This document shows positions 53,702-61,655 of a DNA stretch of 64,000 nucleotides, piece after piece. The stretch is from Eubacterium sp. (GTDB taxonomy: Bacteria > Bacillota > Clostridia > Lachnospirales > Lachnospiraceae), in contig JAFVAQ010000005.1 of NCBI GenBank assembly GCA_017480495.1, forward strand, positions 1-64,000, read 5' to 3'. A program made the translations under genes and the position numbers. Below the pieces are notes generated by a model that saw nothing but the letters and a program-made list of their open reading frames with translations, did not search any database and was not told the origin of the DNA. The stretch's first letter is position 1. The number at the start of each line of letters is the position of its first letter.

Positions 53702-55355
53702 AAAATCCAACTGCAAAAATTGTTATAAATGTATCCGCAATTGTCCGGTGAAGTCCATCCGATTCTCGGGCAATCAGGCGTACATTATAGGAAATGAGTG
53801 TATAATGTGCGGCCAATGCTTTGTTGTTTGTCCGCAAGGCGCAAAGGAAATCGTTGAGGAGACCGAGAAGGCAAAGGTGCTGCTGCAGAGCGGTGCGCCT
53901 GTTGTCGCAAGTCTTGCACCTTCATTTGTAGCAAATTATGAGGGCGTCGGTATCGAGGCGATGCGTAAGGCATTGAAGAAGCTTGGATTTTATGATGTTG
54001 AGGAGACGGCCCTGGGCGCCACAATGGTGAAGCGCGAGTACGACCGCATGGTAAATGAGGGAACGAGAGATATCATCATTTCTTCAAGCTGCCATTCGGT
54101 GAACCTGCTGATCCAGAAAAAGTTCCCGGCGTTGCTGCCGCTCTTGGCGGATGTACTTTCGCCGATGCAGGCACATTGCACGGATATCAAGAAACGTATC
54201 CCTAATGCGAAGACAGTCTTCATCGGACCATGTGTTGCAAAGAAGGATGAGGCACAGCATTATGAAGGAATAGTTGATGCGGTGCTCACATTTGATGAAC
54301 TGACGGCATGGCTGAAGGAAGAGAAGATTGCAATAGAAGATGGCGTCGAGTCCGACGGTAAAGGCCGCGCAAGGTTCTTCCCGACAACGGGAGGAATATT
54401 GAAGACTATGGAGAAGTCAAATCCCGACTACAGTTACATGGCAATCGACGGAACTGAGAACTGTATCGCGGCACTTAAGGATATTGAGTCGGGAAATCTG
54501 CATAAATGCTTTATCGAAATGTCTGCCTGCTCGGGTAGTTGTGTAGGCGGACCTGTCATGGAGAAGTTCCATCGCTCACCTGTTAAGGACTTTATCGCTG
54601 TTTCGTCCTATGCAGGAAAGAAGGACTTCGAAGTTGATCAGCCTGAACCACGCGCTCTCGAGAAGCATTTTGAAATGATCGAGCGAAAGGTCGAGACTCC
54701 GAGTGAGACGGAGATCAAAGAGACTCTCCGTCAGATGGGCAAGATAAGACCGGACGATGAACTGAATTGCGGTTCATGCGGATACAATACATGTCGGGAG
54801 AAGGCAATTGCTATACTGCAGGGTAAAGCTGAGATATCTATGTGCCTCCCGTACCTGAAAGAACGTGCGGAAAATTTCTCAGATACCATCGCAAGAAATA
54901 CACCGAACGGTCTTATCGTTCTCAATGAGAAGCTGGAGGTTCAGCAGGTGAACTATGCGGCACTTAAGATTTTGAATCTTAGGGATGCAAGTGACATTTT
55001 AGGTGATCAGGTTGTACGTGTGCTGGATCCAGCAGATTTCAACAGAGTGCTTACCTACGGCGGTACCATCCGCGACAAACGTGAGTATCTGGCCGAGTAC
55101 GGCAAGTATGTAGATAAGACTATTGTTTATGATAAGGAATATCATCTAATCCTGGGAATTTTCCGTGATGTAACTGAGGAAGAGACGCAGCGTGAGAGAA
55201 ATGAAGAGATAAGCCGCCAGACCGTTGAGATTGCGGACAAGGTGGTTGATAAGCAGATGAGAATTGTTCAGGAAATCGCGTCGCTGCTTGGCGAAACAGC
55301 AGCAGAGACGAAAATCGCACTGACGAAGTTGAAAGAGTCAATCAGTAACGAGTAA
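53682..55355 (+). CDS. PAS-containing sensory-type [FeFe] hydrogenase (HydS-like)
   Basis: The 557-aa protein has two [4Fe-4S] ferredoxin motifs (CKNCYKCIRNCP, about 11-22; CIMCGQCFVVCP, about 40-51), an H-cluster domain (about 70-310), an extra Fe-S segment (CGSCGYNTC, 363-371, with C388) and a PAS domain (about 400-500), then a helical tail. The H-cluster loops are altered: L1 is SSSCHS (C137; the proton-relay Cys of the usual TSCCP is H138), L2 is IGPCVAKKDE (C184), and L3 is SACSGSCVGG (C283, C287). This pattern is that of group C sensory hydrogenases (HydS), thought to sense H2 or redox and to pass a signal to a phosphatase. It has no terminal kinase, and a SpoIIE phosphatase is next. 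Confidence 0.88.
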   Translation: MECLTLKKSNCKNCYKCIRNCPVKSIRFSGNQAYIIGNECIMCGQCFVVCPQGAKEIVEETEKAKVLLQSGAPVVASLAPSFVANYEGVGIEAMRKALKKLGFYDVEETALGATMVKREYDRMVNEGTRDIIISSSCHSVNLLIQKKFPALLPLLADVLSPMQAHCTDIKKRIPNAKTVFIGPCVAKKDEAQHYEGIVDAVLTFDELTAWLKEEKIAIEDGVESDGKGRARFFPTTGGILKTMEKSNPDYSYMAIDGTENCIAALKDIESGNLHKCFIEMSACSGSCVGGPVMEKFHRSPVKDFIAVSSYAGKKDFEVDQPEPRALEKHFEMIERKVETPSETEIKETLRQMGKIRPDDELNCGSCGYNTCREKAIAILQGKAEISMCLPYLKERAENFSDTIARNTPNGLIVLNEKLEVQQVNYAALKILNLRDASDILGDQVVRVLDPADFNRVLTYGGTIRDKREYLAEYGKYVDKTIVYDKEYHLILGIFRDVTEEETQRERNEEISRQTVEIADKVVDKQMRIVQEIASLLGETAAETKIALTKLKESISNE

Positions 55356-55365
55356 TGGGTAGTCT

Positions 55366-55479
55366 ATAGCCGGCGGATAGAAGAAGTTGAGCAATAATGA
55401 TATATGGATATATTGATTATTCAATTAAGTAATTAAGGAATTAAGTAATTGAGTAATTAATGAATTGTCCGTCGGCTAT
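55366..55479. repeat. Hairpin enclosing AT-rich repeats between hydS and SpoIIE gene
   Basis: ATAGCCGGCGGA (55366-55377) pairs with TCCGTCGGCTAT (55468-55479), with one G-U. The loop of about 90 nt is made of AATTAAGTAATTAAGGAATT-like repeats. T residues follow the second arm. It might limit or process the transcript between the sensor and the phosphatase. Confidence 0.5.
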
Positions 55480-55507
55480 ATTTTAAAATTTAGGGAGTTT
55501 TTTGATA

Positions 55508-56680
55508 ATGAATAATCTGTGTGCAGACATAGGTTGGAAAAGTATAAATCATGAAGGTGAGCTGCTGTGCGGCGATCATGTTGAGATCGTGAATCAGGGC
55601 GAGAACTCGCAGGTCATTGTGCTTGCGGACGGCCTGGGAAGTGGTGTTAAGGCAAGCATTTTATCTACGCTTACATCGAAGATCATTTCGACGATGATGG
55701 CAGAGGGAATGAGGCTTGAGGACTGCGTGTCCACCATTGCTGCAACGCTGCCTATCTGCGCCGTGAGAGGTGTGGCGTATTCCACATTTACCATCATACA
55801 CATTATCGAGAATTCCACAGTTGAGATTATTCAGTACGACAATCCGCGGGTTATTTTCCTGCGCAACCATGAGATTTATGAGTATCCGAAAACGGAGCTC
55901 ACTATAGATAACAAGAAGATTTTGAGGTCGGTCATCAGCCTTCAGGAGGATGACTGCATGGTTGCTATGAGCGACGGATGTCCGCATGCGGGAATAGGAC
56001 TCGCATTTAACTTCGGCTGGAAGGTCGAGGATATTGCGCAGTTTATGCAGCAGCTTGTTGCTGTCGGCTACACTGCAAAGACGCTGGCCACCATGCTTGT
56101 GGATCAGTGTGACAAAGACTACGGATATCATCCCGGCGACGATGCGACAGCATGTGTCGTGAAGGTGAGAAAGCGTGAGCCGATGAACATTTTGTTCGGA
56201 CCGCCGCGCAACCGCGATGACGGAGACAGAATGATGTCGCTGTTCTTCTCGAAGGAGGGCAAGCACATTATATGCGGTGGAACAACATCGTCCATCGCTG
56301 CGAAGTATCTGGGTAAGCCGGTGAAGGTGAGCCTGGATTTTGAGAGAGGAGATGTGCCTCCGGTTGCGGAGATTGAGGGCGTCGACCTTGTGACTGAAGG
56401 TGTCATCACAATCAACAAGGTTATTGAGTATGCGAAGGACGCTCTGGGCGACAACGAGCTCTATGAGAAATGGAGCTTCGAACGCGACGGTGCTTCGCTT
56501 ATATGCAGGCTTCTTTTCGAGGAAGCTACAGATATTAATTTCTACGTAGGCAGGGCCGTGAATCCGGCGCATCAGAATCCTGACCTGCCGATAACATATA
56601 ACATCAAAATGAACTTGGTGGAGGAGCTTTCCGAATGCCTGAGGCAGATGGGAAAGAAGATTAAGGTTAGTTATTTTTGA
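55508..56680 (+). CDS. SpoIIE/PP2C-type serine phosphatase
   Basis: The 390-aa protein is a PP2C-type phosphatase related to SpoIIE. Metal-binding motifs are VLADGLGSG (about 40), MSDGCPHAG (about 156) and PGDDATACVV (about 204). The C-terminal part (about 215-390) is not a second phosphatase domain; its role is unclear. GGGAG precedes the ATG at 55508. The gene directly follows the HydS-like sensor, and this pairing matches the group C hydrogenase context in other anaerobes, where the phosphatase is the proposed output. Its target protein is not encoded here. Confidence 0.85.
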   Translation: MNNLCADIGWKSINHEGELLCGDHVEIVNQGENSQVIVLADGLGSGVKASILSTLTSKIISTMMAEGMRLEDCVSTIAATLPICAVRGVAYSTFTIIHIIENSTVEIIQYDNPRVIFLRNHEIYEYPKTELTIDNKKILRSVISLQEDDCMVAMSDGCPHAGIGLAFNFGWKVEDIAQFMQQLVAVGYTAKTLATMLVDQCDKDYGYHPGDDATACVVKVRKREPMNILFGPPRNRDDGDRMMSLFFSKEGKHIICGGTTSSIAAKYLGKPVKVSLDFERGDVPPVAEIEGVDLVTEGVITINKVIEYAKDALGDNELYEKWSFERDGASLICRLLFEEATDINFYVGRAVNPAHQNPDLPITYNIKMNLVEELSECLRQMGKKIKVSYF

Positions 56681-56815
56681 TGGTATGTTAATTGTGGTTG
56701 GTGGTACATTTTACATCATGATTTGTATTGTCGATGTTGCGATAGAGAAAATCAATTTGAGTTTGATATAGATGTTTTGCATTGATTTTGATAGATGGTA
56801 TGAGGAGTCCAAAAA

Positions 56816-58240
56816 ATGGTAGTCAGAAAGTTTGATACAAAGGTACAGCACCTGAAATATAAGGTTTTGAGAGAGGTGGCGCGACAGGCGTGGAATGATT
56901 CGCTTCTTGACAATATTTTGGACATTCATCATGTAATCGTTCCCGGAAAAACTCCGACGACTCGCTGCTGTGTTTATAAGGAGCGTGCGATTGTCGGGGA
57001 ACGTATCAAGATAGCAATGGGCGGTGATACAGATAATCCGAACGTTATCGAGGTCATCGATATTGCATGTGATGAGTGCCCGGCTGCAGGATATTCGGTA
57101 ACCGATTCCTGTCGTGGGTGCCTGGCACATAGATGCGAGGATGTTTGTAAGCGCGGGGCCATATCCTTCGACCATAATCACGTGGCGCATATCGACAAGT
57201 CAAAATGTGTTGAGTGTGGCCAGTGTGCTAAGGTCTGCCCTTATTCTGCAATCATCAACAGAAAGCGTCCGTGTCAGGTTGCCTGCAAGGTTAAGGCAAT
57301 CTCCATAAATGAGGATAATGCGGCGGCCATCGATAACAGTAAATGTATCCAGTGCGGAGCGTGCGTATACCAGTGCCCGTTCGGCGCAATCACGGATAAG
57401 TCATTCATTTTAAATGTTATCGATATGATAAAGAAGAGTAGGGATAACAGTGAATATAAAGTATACGCTATCGTTGCGCCGTCCATTTCCAGTCAGTTTG
57501 CTTATGCGAAGCTGGGTCAGGTGATAACGGGTCTCAAGAAGCTGGGATTCCATACAGTGATTGAGACGGCACTCGGAGCCGATATGGTGGCTGAGTCCGA
57601 GTCAAAGGAACTGGCGGAAAAGGGATTCCTGACAAGCTCATGCTGCCCGGCATTTGTACAGTATATAAAGTCCTCATTTCCGGATCTGCTTCCTCTGGTG
57701 TCGCACAATGTGTCGCCGATGGTAGCGCTGGCGAAGTACATCAAGTCCACCGATGAGAAGGCAAAGGTCGTATTCATCGGACCGTGCACCGCGAAGAAGG
57801 CAGAGGCGATGAAGGACGTGGTGAAGCCGTATGTGGATTCAGTAATAACCTTCGAGGAGCTGCAGGCGCTCTTCGACAGCAAGGATATAGATATAACGGA
57901 GCTTGACGAGGACGTGCTCGACAACGCTTCATATTTCGGAAGAATCTTCGCACGCAGCGGCGGTCTGTCGGATGCTGTGGCGGAAGGTCTCAAGGAACAG
58001 AACATCGACTTTGATCTGAAGCCTGTGTCCTGTGACGGAATTGAGGAATGCCGTATAGCACTCCTGAAAAAGAGCAAGAATGTACTCGACGCAAACTTCA
58101 TCGAAGGTATGGCCTGCATCGGTGGCTGCATCGGCGGCGCCGGCTGCCTCACCCACGGTGAAAAGAATAAATCCGAAGTCGACAAGTATGGCCGTGAAGC
58201 ATTAGAAAAAACCATACTTGACGCAATTAAAATCCTATAG
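56816..58240 (+). CDS. [FeFe] hydrogenase with ferredoxin domains (group B-like)
   Basis: The 474-aa protein makes or uses H2. It has several cysteine clusters before residue 190: CDECPAAGYSVTDSC (85-99) and CLAHRC, the pair CVECGQCAKVCP (131-142) and CIQCGACVYQCP (177-188). The H-cluster domain has L1 TSSCCPAF (C276, C277, with the proton-relay Cys present), L2 IGPCTAKKAE (C324) and L3 EGMACIGGCIGG (C434, C438). The loops fit group B monomeric enzymes. GAGGAG precedes the ATG. It is expected to exchange electrons with ferredoxin. Maturation genes hydEFG are not in the window. Confidence 0.9.
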   Translation: MVVRKFDTKVQHLKYKVLREVARQAWNDSLLDNILDIHHVIVPGKTPTTRCCVYKERAIVGERIKIAMGGDTDNPNVIEVIDIACDECPAAGYSVTDSCRGCLAHRCEDVCKRGAISFDHNHVAHIDKSKCVECGQCAKVCPYSAIINRKRPCQVACKVKAISINEDNAAAIDNSKCIQCGACVYQCPFGAITDKSFILNVIDMIKKSRDNSEYKVYAIVAPSISSQFAYAKLGQVITGLKKLGFHTVIETALGADMVAESESKELAEKGFLTSSCCPAFVQYIKSSFPDLLPLVSHNVSPMVALAKYIKSTDEKAKVVFIGPCTAKKAEAMKDVVKPYVDSVITFEELQALFDSKDIDITELDEDVLDNASYFGRIFARSGGLSDAVAEGLKEQNIDFDLKPVSCDGIEECRIALLKKSKNVLDANFIEGMACIGGCIGGAGCLTHGEKNKSEVDKYGREALEKTILDAIKIL

Positions 58241-58270
58241 AAACCCACATTATTTTCATTTTTTTTCGGT

Positions 58271-58291
58271 AGCGATAAAAAAATTATCGCT
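58271..58291. repeat. Hairpin before the last element gene
   Basis: AGCGATAA and TTATCGCT form an 8-bp stem with an AAAAA loop, ending 2 nt before the ATG at 58294. No ribosome-binding site is present, so it may hinder translation. Confidence 0.5.
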
Positions 58292-58293
58292 AA

Positions 58294-58755
58294 ATGAAGA
58301 TATTTGAGTCAAGTATTGTTCCATATAGTGGAAATTCATTTTTATCTTTTGACATGCTTTATGATGATGTGAAGAGATTTTTAAAGGACAATAAAATACA
58401 ATATCAAGTAGATGTATTACCTAATAAGGGATGTACACCCGAAGTTCCATGGACTATCATAAGAGTTCAGAAGATTATTAGTATATACTTTGCATATAAT
58501 AAAATGTTTAAGATTGAATTTGATGAAGGATATACAGGGAAATTAAAAAATGGTATATATATTGGTATGCCTATAGAAGAAGCGTTATCTATTGATCCTA
58601 CATTAGCTTATAATGAAGAGGAAGAGGATTATGGATCTGAGGAAGGATACTGGATGGAAGATAATCTTGAAACAGAAAAAGTGATGAGTATTACTATTTT
58701 TATAAAGGAATTACTAGATGATGACCTGTTTTTTACATATGAATGGGCAAAATAG
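58294..58755 (+). CDS. Small AT-rich hypothetical protein
   Basis: This 153-aa acidic protein is not recognised. It has no membrane segment and no obvious motif; residues 105-130 are strongly acidic (EEEEDYGSEEGYWMEDN). It is clearly more AT-rich than the cargo genes before it, so it was probably acquired separately. It lacks a ribosome-binding site and its start follows a hairpin directly. It could be an immunity-type or accessory gene of the element. Confidence 0.5.
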   Translation: MKIFESSIVPYSGNSFLSFDMLYDDVKRFLKDNKIQYQVDVLPNKGCTPEVPWTIIRVQKIISIYFAYNKMFKIEFDEGYTGKLKNGIYIGMPIEEALSIDPTLAYNEEEEDYGSEEGYWMEDNLETEKVMSITIFIKELLDDDLFFTYEWAK

Positions 58756-58808
58756 TATATAAACTTCCAAACCACTCGAACGACATAAAATGAAGATTTT
58801 CACCCACC

Positions 58809-58827
58809 GGTACTAAAATGGTACTAG
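58809..58827. repeat. Arm-type repeats at right end
   Basis: GGTACTAAAATGGTACTAG matches the left-end copy at 39548-39566 closely, and the similarity continues into GAAATCTTTGAAA. Confidence 0.55.
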
Positions 58828-58871
58828 AAATCTTTGAAACGATATGGAATATGTGTAAACCAAAACGAATG

Positions 58872-58889
58872 CTAAACAAATATGTTTAG
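58872..58889. promoter_or_regulatory. Repressor operator copy at right end
   Basis: CTAAACAAATATGTTTAG is a perfect palindromic copy of the operator at 40372-40389, and GAAAAT follows in both. It lies 40 bp from attR, away from any gene start. Confidence 0.65.
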
Positions 58890-58929
58890 AAAATGAATTA
58901 AAAAGACGTGGAATAAAAAATCATTCTGC

Positions 58930-58960
58930 GAACTCCTATAGTAAACAAGAGCTCGCAGAA
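58930..58960 (+). repeat. attR core (31-bp direct repeat, right copy)
   Basis: It is identical to 39476-39506. The preceding ATTCTGC is also found before another partial copy at 59545. Confidence 0.85.
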
Positions 58961-58992
58961 GCCCTAAAATAGGGCGCTTGTGAGCTTTTTTG
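58951..58992 (+). terminator. Second guaA-type terminator at attR
   Basis: GCTCGCAG (58951-58958) pairs with CTTGTGAGC (58977-58985, two G-U pairs), enclosing GCCC-taaaata-GGGC, followed by TTTTTT. Its inner stem differs from the left copy in sequence but keeps pairing. Confidence 0.75.
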
Positions 58993-59001
58993 ATGCTTCG
59001 T

Positions 59002-59020
59002 GGTACTAATTTGGTACTAA
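59002..59020. repeat. Third arm-type repeat beyond attR
   Basis: GGTACTAATTTGGTACTAA again has GGTACT at 11-bp spacing and lies at the same distance from the core as the left-end copy, as if another element's left end starts here. A further GGTACT lies at 59036. Confidence 0.5.
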
Positions 59021-59046
59021 AACAAGATTTGGGACGGTACTCAGTC

Positions 59047-59235
59047 TTAGTTTTTTCCATTGTTCTGAGATTTATTGGATAATGCCTCAATATATAATTG
59101 CATCCTTTTAATCAACTCTTCACGTTTAACATCAGCTCTGCTTAACTCTAATAAATCAAAAAAGTCTGGATTGTCATCTTTTTTTAGGATTATCAGATTG
59201 GGTGATGAATCATTTGTTTTATCTGTCAGGTATTC
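59047..59235 (-). pseudogene. C-terminal gene fragment, minus strand
   Basis: On the minus strand a frame reads NPDFFDLLELSRADVKREEL and LIKRMQLYIEALSNKSQN before a stop at 59047-59049. The sequence looks like a genuine protein end, possibly of a phage-type regulator. It occupies the place the repressor occupies relative to the left att core. No start or upstream part is found, so it is a fragment. The exact break is around 59220-59240. Confidence 0.45.
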
Positions 59236-59239
59236 AACT

Positions 59240-59419
59240 GACGTATGGTATCGATATACGACAAGATTTGCACTTCCTGTTTATGGTGAAAATGGAGAAA
59301 TTGATAGATATAATGTGTTTCGTACGGAAATATTAATCAGACAAGAAGCTAGTGAAAAAATGTATTTATATGATTTAGTAAATATAAAAAAAGAAACGAG
59401 CACCCCGCTTGAGTCCTAA
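59240..59419 (+). pseudogene. C-terminal gene fragment, plus strand
   Basis: The plus strand reads YRYTTRFALPVYGENGEI and FRTEILIRQEASEKMYLYDL, ending in KKETSTPLES at 59419. This resembles the end of large mobile-element proteins I have seen in Lachnospiraceae, but I cannot name the family. An open frame begins at 59075, yet its first part overlaps the minus-strand fragment. It looks like the tail of a larger gene joined to another fragment. Confidence 0.4.
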
Positions 59420-59924
59420 AGACTGTACGGTTACAAACCCGTTTCTTTCGAACCAAATGATACGCCATTTCTTTAATACTGTCAACCCCAGTAATAAACA
59501 TGTTATAACTTATTTTTGAGTCAAAGGACAGTGAATAGCTTTGGATTCTGCGAACTCCTGTAAAGCGATAGCATTGGCCAGAATGAAATGCGAGGAAATA
59601 AAAAACATAGAATAACAGTCGAAAGCATAAATCACATACATAAAGGACGGTTTTTATATGAAGATCGTAAAGAGAATTTTAAAGGGAATACTTATAGCAA
59701 TCGAGCTCCTATAGATTTAATATTATATTTCTAGATTTAATATGTAGGTAAGTATGTTAAAATATAGAAGTGCAGGTTCTTTGAGAGCTTATAAATAAAG
59801 AGAAAAGAAATAATACTTCCTGAAGGGCTTAAGGGCAGGTTATGAAGCAAAATGTACTTCTTATTCGAGATTCATTGAAAATGATTCAGAACTAAAGTAT
59901 AAAGTGTCCTGAGAGGTGTAAGCA
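59420..59924. other. Decayed junction region with att-like fragments
   Basis: No complete gene is seen. ATTCTGCGAACTCCT at 59545-59559 repeats the attR boundary (58923-58937). ATCGAGCTCCTATAG at 59700-59714 differs from the guaA-end ATTGAACTCCTATAG at two bases. Between them is a tiny ORF of 18 codons (59658-59714), MKIVKRILKGILIAIELL, which looks like the membrane anchor of a truncated gene or chance. TATGTTAAAATATAG at about 59751-59765 may be a promoter part for the LytTR operon. Confidence 0.5.
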
Positions 59925-60377
59925 TTGAAAATATTTGTTAAGGATAAAGTGAAAATCTCTGAAACAGAAGTTGAAATCAGATGTAGAGAAAAAGACAGTG
60001 AGGTTGAAGCTGTTCTCGAATCTATCAAAAGTGTAAGTGACACGCTGATGGGAGAGAAGGAAAATGGAGATAAGGAGCCGGTACGAGTTTCCAAAGTACT
60101 TTACTTCGAAGCGGTTGATAGAAATGTATTTGCTTATACAACTGATAACTTCTATCGTGTTAAGAGAACACTTTACGATCTTGAAGATTATCTGACTAAG
60201 AAGCATTTTGTTCGAATATCTAAGTCCGCTATCGTTAATCTGAAGGCCGTGAAGAGTGTAGCTCCAGAGGATGGAAGAAGACTAAAGCTGCTCCTTAGAA
60301 ACGGTGAGTGGATAGTGGTATCCAGAAACTATGTCAGTGATTTTAAGACTGGTATAGGGATGAAGGAGGCAAAGTGA
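59925..60377 (+). CDS. LytTR-domain transcription regulator
   Basis: The 150-aa protein has a short N-terminal region and a LytTR DNA-binding domain (about 50-145, VLYFEAVDRNVFAYTTDN, FVRISKSAIVNLKAV). There is no receiver domain, so it acts as a stand-alone regulator. Its start is a TTG with GAGAGGTG at good distance. It is followed by a DUF3021 membrane protein, the usual partner of such LytTR proteins in Firmicutes, which together often control the same operon. Confidence 0.88.
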   Translation: MKIFVKDKVKISETEVEIRCREKDSEVEAVLESIKSVSDTLMGEKENGDKEPVRVSKVLYFEAVDRNVFAYTTDNFYRVKRTLYDLEDYLTKKHFVRISKSAIVNLKAVKSVAPEDGRRLKLLLRNGEWIVVSRNYVSDFKTGIGMKEAK

Positions 60378-60847
60378 TGAGTAGAGAAAGATTTAAGAAT
60401 ATTGTCAAACATTCATTTTCAATGGTTGCAGTATGCTTCTCAATGGGCATCTTATTCATTGGAGTAGGTTTTAGTTTTTTTGATATATATATAGAACCTT
60501 TGAATATAATCAAAATATGGATGGGTTTCTTTATACTTGGTGTCATTACAATAATCAGAAGTGTATTTGATACAACTAAATGGTCACGAAGTAAGCCATT
60601 CTATGTTAAGAATATACTGTTTATGCCACTATATCTGATAGTTGCACTTACTATGGCGATGGGGATTGTTAAAGGACAGGGAGAGTTATTGTCCATACCA
60701 CTTATGATACTGTATGCAGTATTATTTCTCATTGTATTTACGATTAGGCAGCTAATAGAATATTTTCTGCAAAAAGCTAAGACAAATAAAATGAATGATG
60801 CTCTGAAAGAATTTCAAAAGGAGCATTCATGGGATGAAGAGGAATAA
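60377..60847 (+). CDS. DUF3021 membrane protein
   Basis: The 156-aa product has four likely membrane segments (about 12-35, 44-62, 80-100, 108-130) and matches the DUF3021 layout. It is the typical partner of a LytTR regulator and may hold it inactive at the membrane. The ATG at 60377 has GGAGG at 7 nt; a GTG one codon earlier is too close. It overlaps the regulator's stop and the next gene by 14 nt. Confidence 0.85.
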   Translation: MSRERFKNIVKHSFSMVAVCFSMGILFIGVGFSFFDIYIEPLNIIKIWMGFFILGVITIIRSVFDTTKWSRSKPFYVKNILFMPLYLIVALTMAMGIVKGQGELLSIPLMILYAVLFLIVFTIRQLIEYFLQKAKTNKMNDALKEFQKEHSWDEEE

Positions 60848-61655
60848 AGTTTTAGTTGTAATAAGAATTGTTATAGCACTTATTGTGTGGTTTTTAATCT
60901 ATAAGAGTTACAGTACATTTGTAGATCCGATGTTGGATGGAAAACTACCGGATGTAATCAGATTGATTATACGAGGTATGATTGTCCCATATACGGTAGC
61001 ATTAGGGGCATGCTATCTTATAATTAGAGGGATGGAAGTTCCTTATGAATATGGTGGAGGGACATCAGGTGTTTTAAAAAATGAAATTCAGAATATTTCT
61101 GTGACTCCCGGATTTATTATCAAAGCATTTCTGATTCAGACAGGACTTAGTATGCCTGTTATTCTGATTTTCAATATAATATTAACAATACTTGGCGTTA
61201 CTCCGCACGGAATGACAGCAGAGGAAATATTTGGTAAAAACTATTTGTTTTATATTATTCTGCTGCTGGGCTTTGCTCCTGCTATGGAGGAGCTGATTTT
61301 TAGAAAGCTATTCTTAGACAGATTGCTTGTAATCGGTGAGGCAGGTGCAATCATTATATCGGCTGTTTTATTCGGACTGCCACATGTATTTTCCCAAGGT
61401 ATTCCGCAGATGCTTGGTACATTTATAATAGGTATTGTATGGGCTTATGTAAGAATTGAGACAGGCAGGCTGTGGCCGGGCATTATACTTCATATGATGT
61501 TTAATCTTTACGGATGCTACTTTGCATTATTTATGTCGAAAATCCCTACAACTACGGTCATCTTTATGTTTATGAGTGTGATAATAATTCCAATAATCGC
61601 AAGTATTTTACTGATAACTCATTTCAGTTCAACAAAATTGAAGCATCAAGCATAG
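60834..61655 (+). CDS. CPBP-family intramembrane metalloprotease
   Basis: The 273-aa polytopic protein has the CPBP (Abi) motifs: EELIFRKLFLDRLL (glutamates and arginine) and FGLPHVFSQG, plus HMMFNLYG with another histidine. Bacterial relatives process peptides or give immunity to bacteriocins. It has about seven membrane segments. AAGGAG precedes the ATG, and it overlaps the DUF3021 gene. Co-transcription with a LytTR regulator fits a peptide-response role, but the substrate is unknown. Confidence 0.88.
   Translation: MKRNKVLVVIRIVIALIVWFLIYKSYSTFVDPMLDGKLPDVIRLIIRGMIVPYTVALGACYLIIRGMEVPYEYGGGTSGVLKNEIQNISVTPGFIIKAFLIQTGLSMPVILIFNIILTILGVTPHGMTAEEIFGKNYLFYIILLLGFAPAMEELIFRKLFLDRLLVIGEAGAIIISAVLFGLPHVFSQGIPQMLGTFIIGIVWAYVRIETGRLWPGIILHMMFNLYGCYFALFMSKIPTTTVIFMFMSVIIIPIIASILLITHFSSTKLKHQA

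Larger units (their letters stand above)
39476..58960. mobile_element. Integrated mobilizable element at guaA carrying redox cargo
   Basis: The 19.5-kb segment is bounded by exact 31-bp direct repeats at 39476-39506 and 58930-58960; the left copy is the guaA 3' end. The left half is a mobile backbone: repressor, xis-like, integrase, RHH protein, RepA-like ATPase, MobC, MobA relaxase and an ORF6N protein. No conjugation channel genes are present, so it would be an integrative mobilizable element needing a helper. The right half (47.8-58.2 kb) holds the LysR, Rex, AdhE, APH kinase, two ferredoxin-like, two hydrogenase and SpoIIE genes, and is visibly richer in G+C than the backbone. The right end contains extra fossil left-end sequences, so accretion of two elements is the main alternative. 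Confidence 0.75.

Noticed and set aside
55661..56572. 303-codon minus-strand ORF inside the SpoIIE-type gene
   Set aside because: Antisense shadow of a gene with metal motifs in the correct order on the plus strand; its translation shows no motif.
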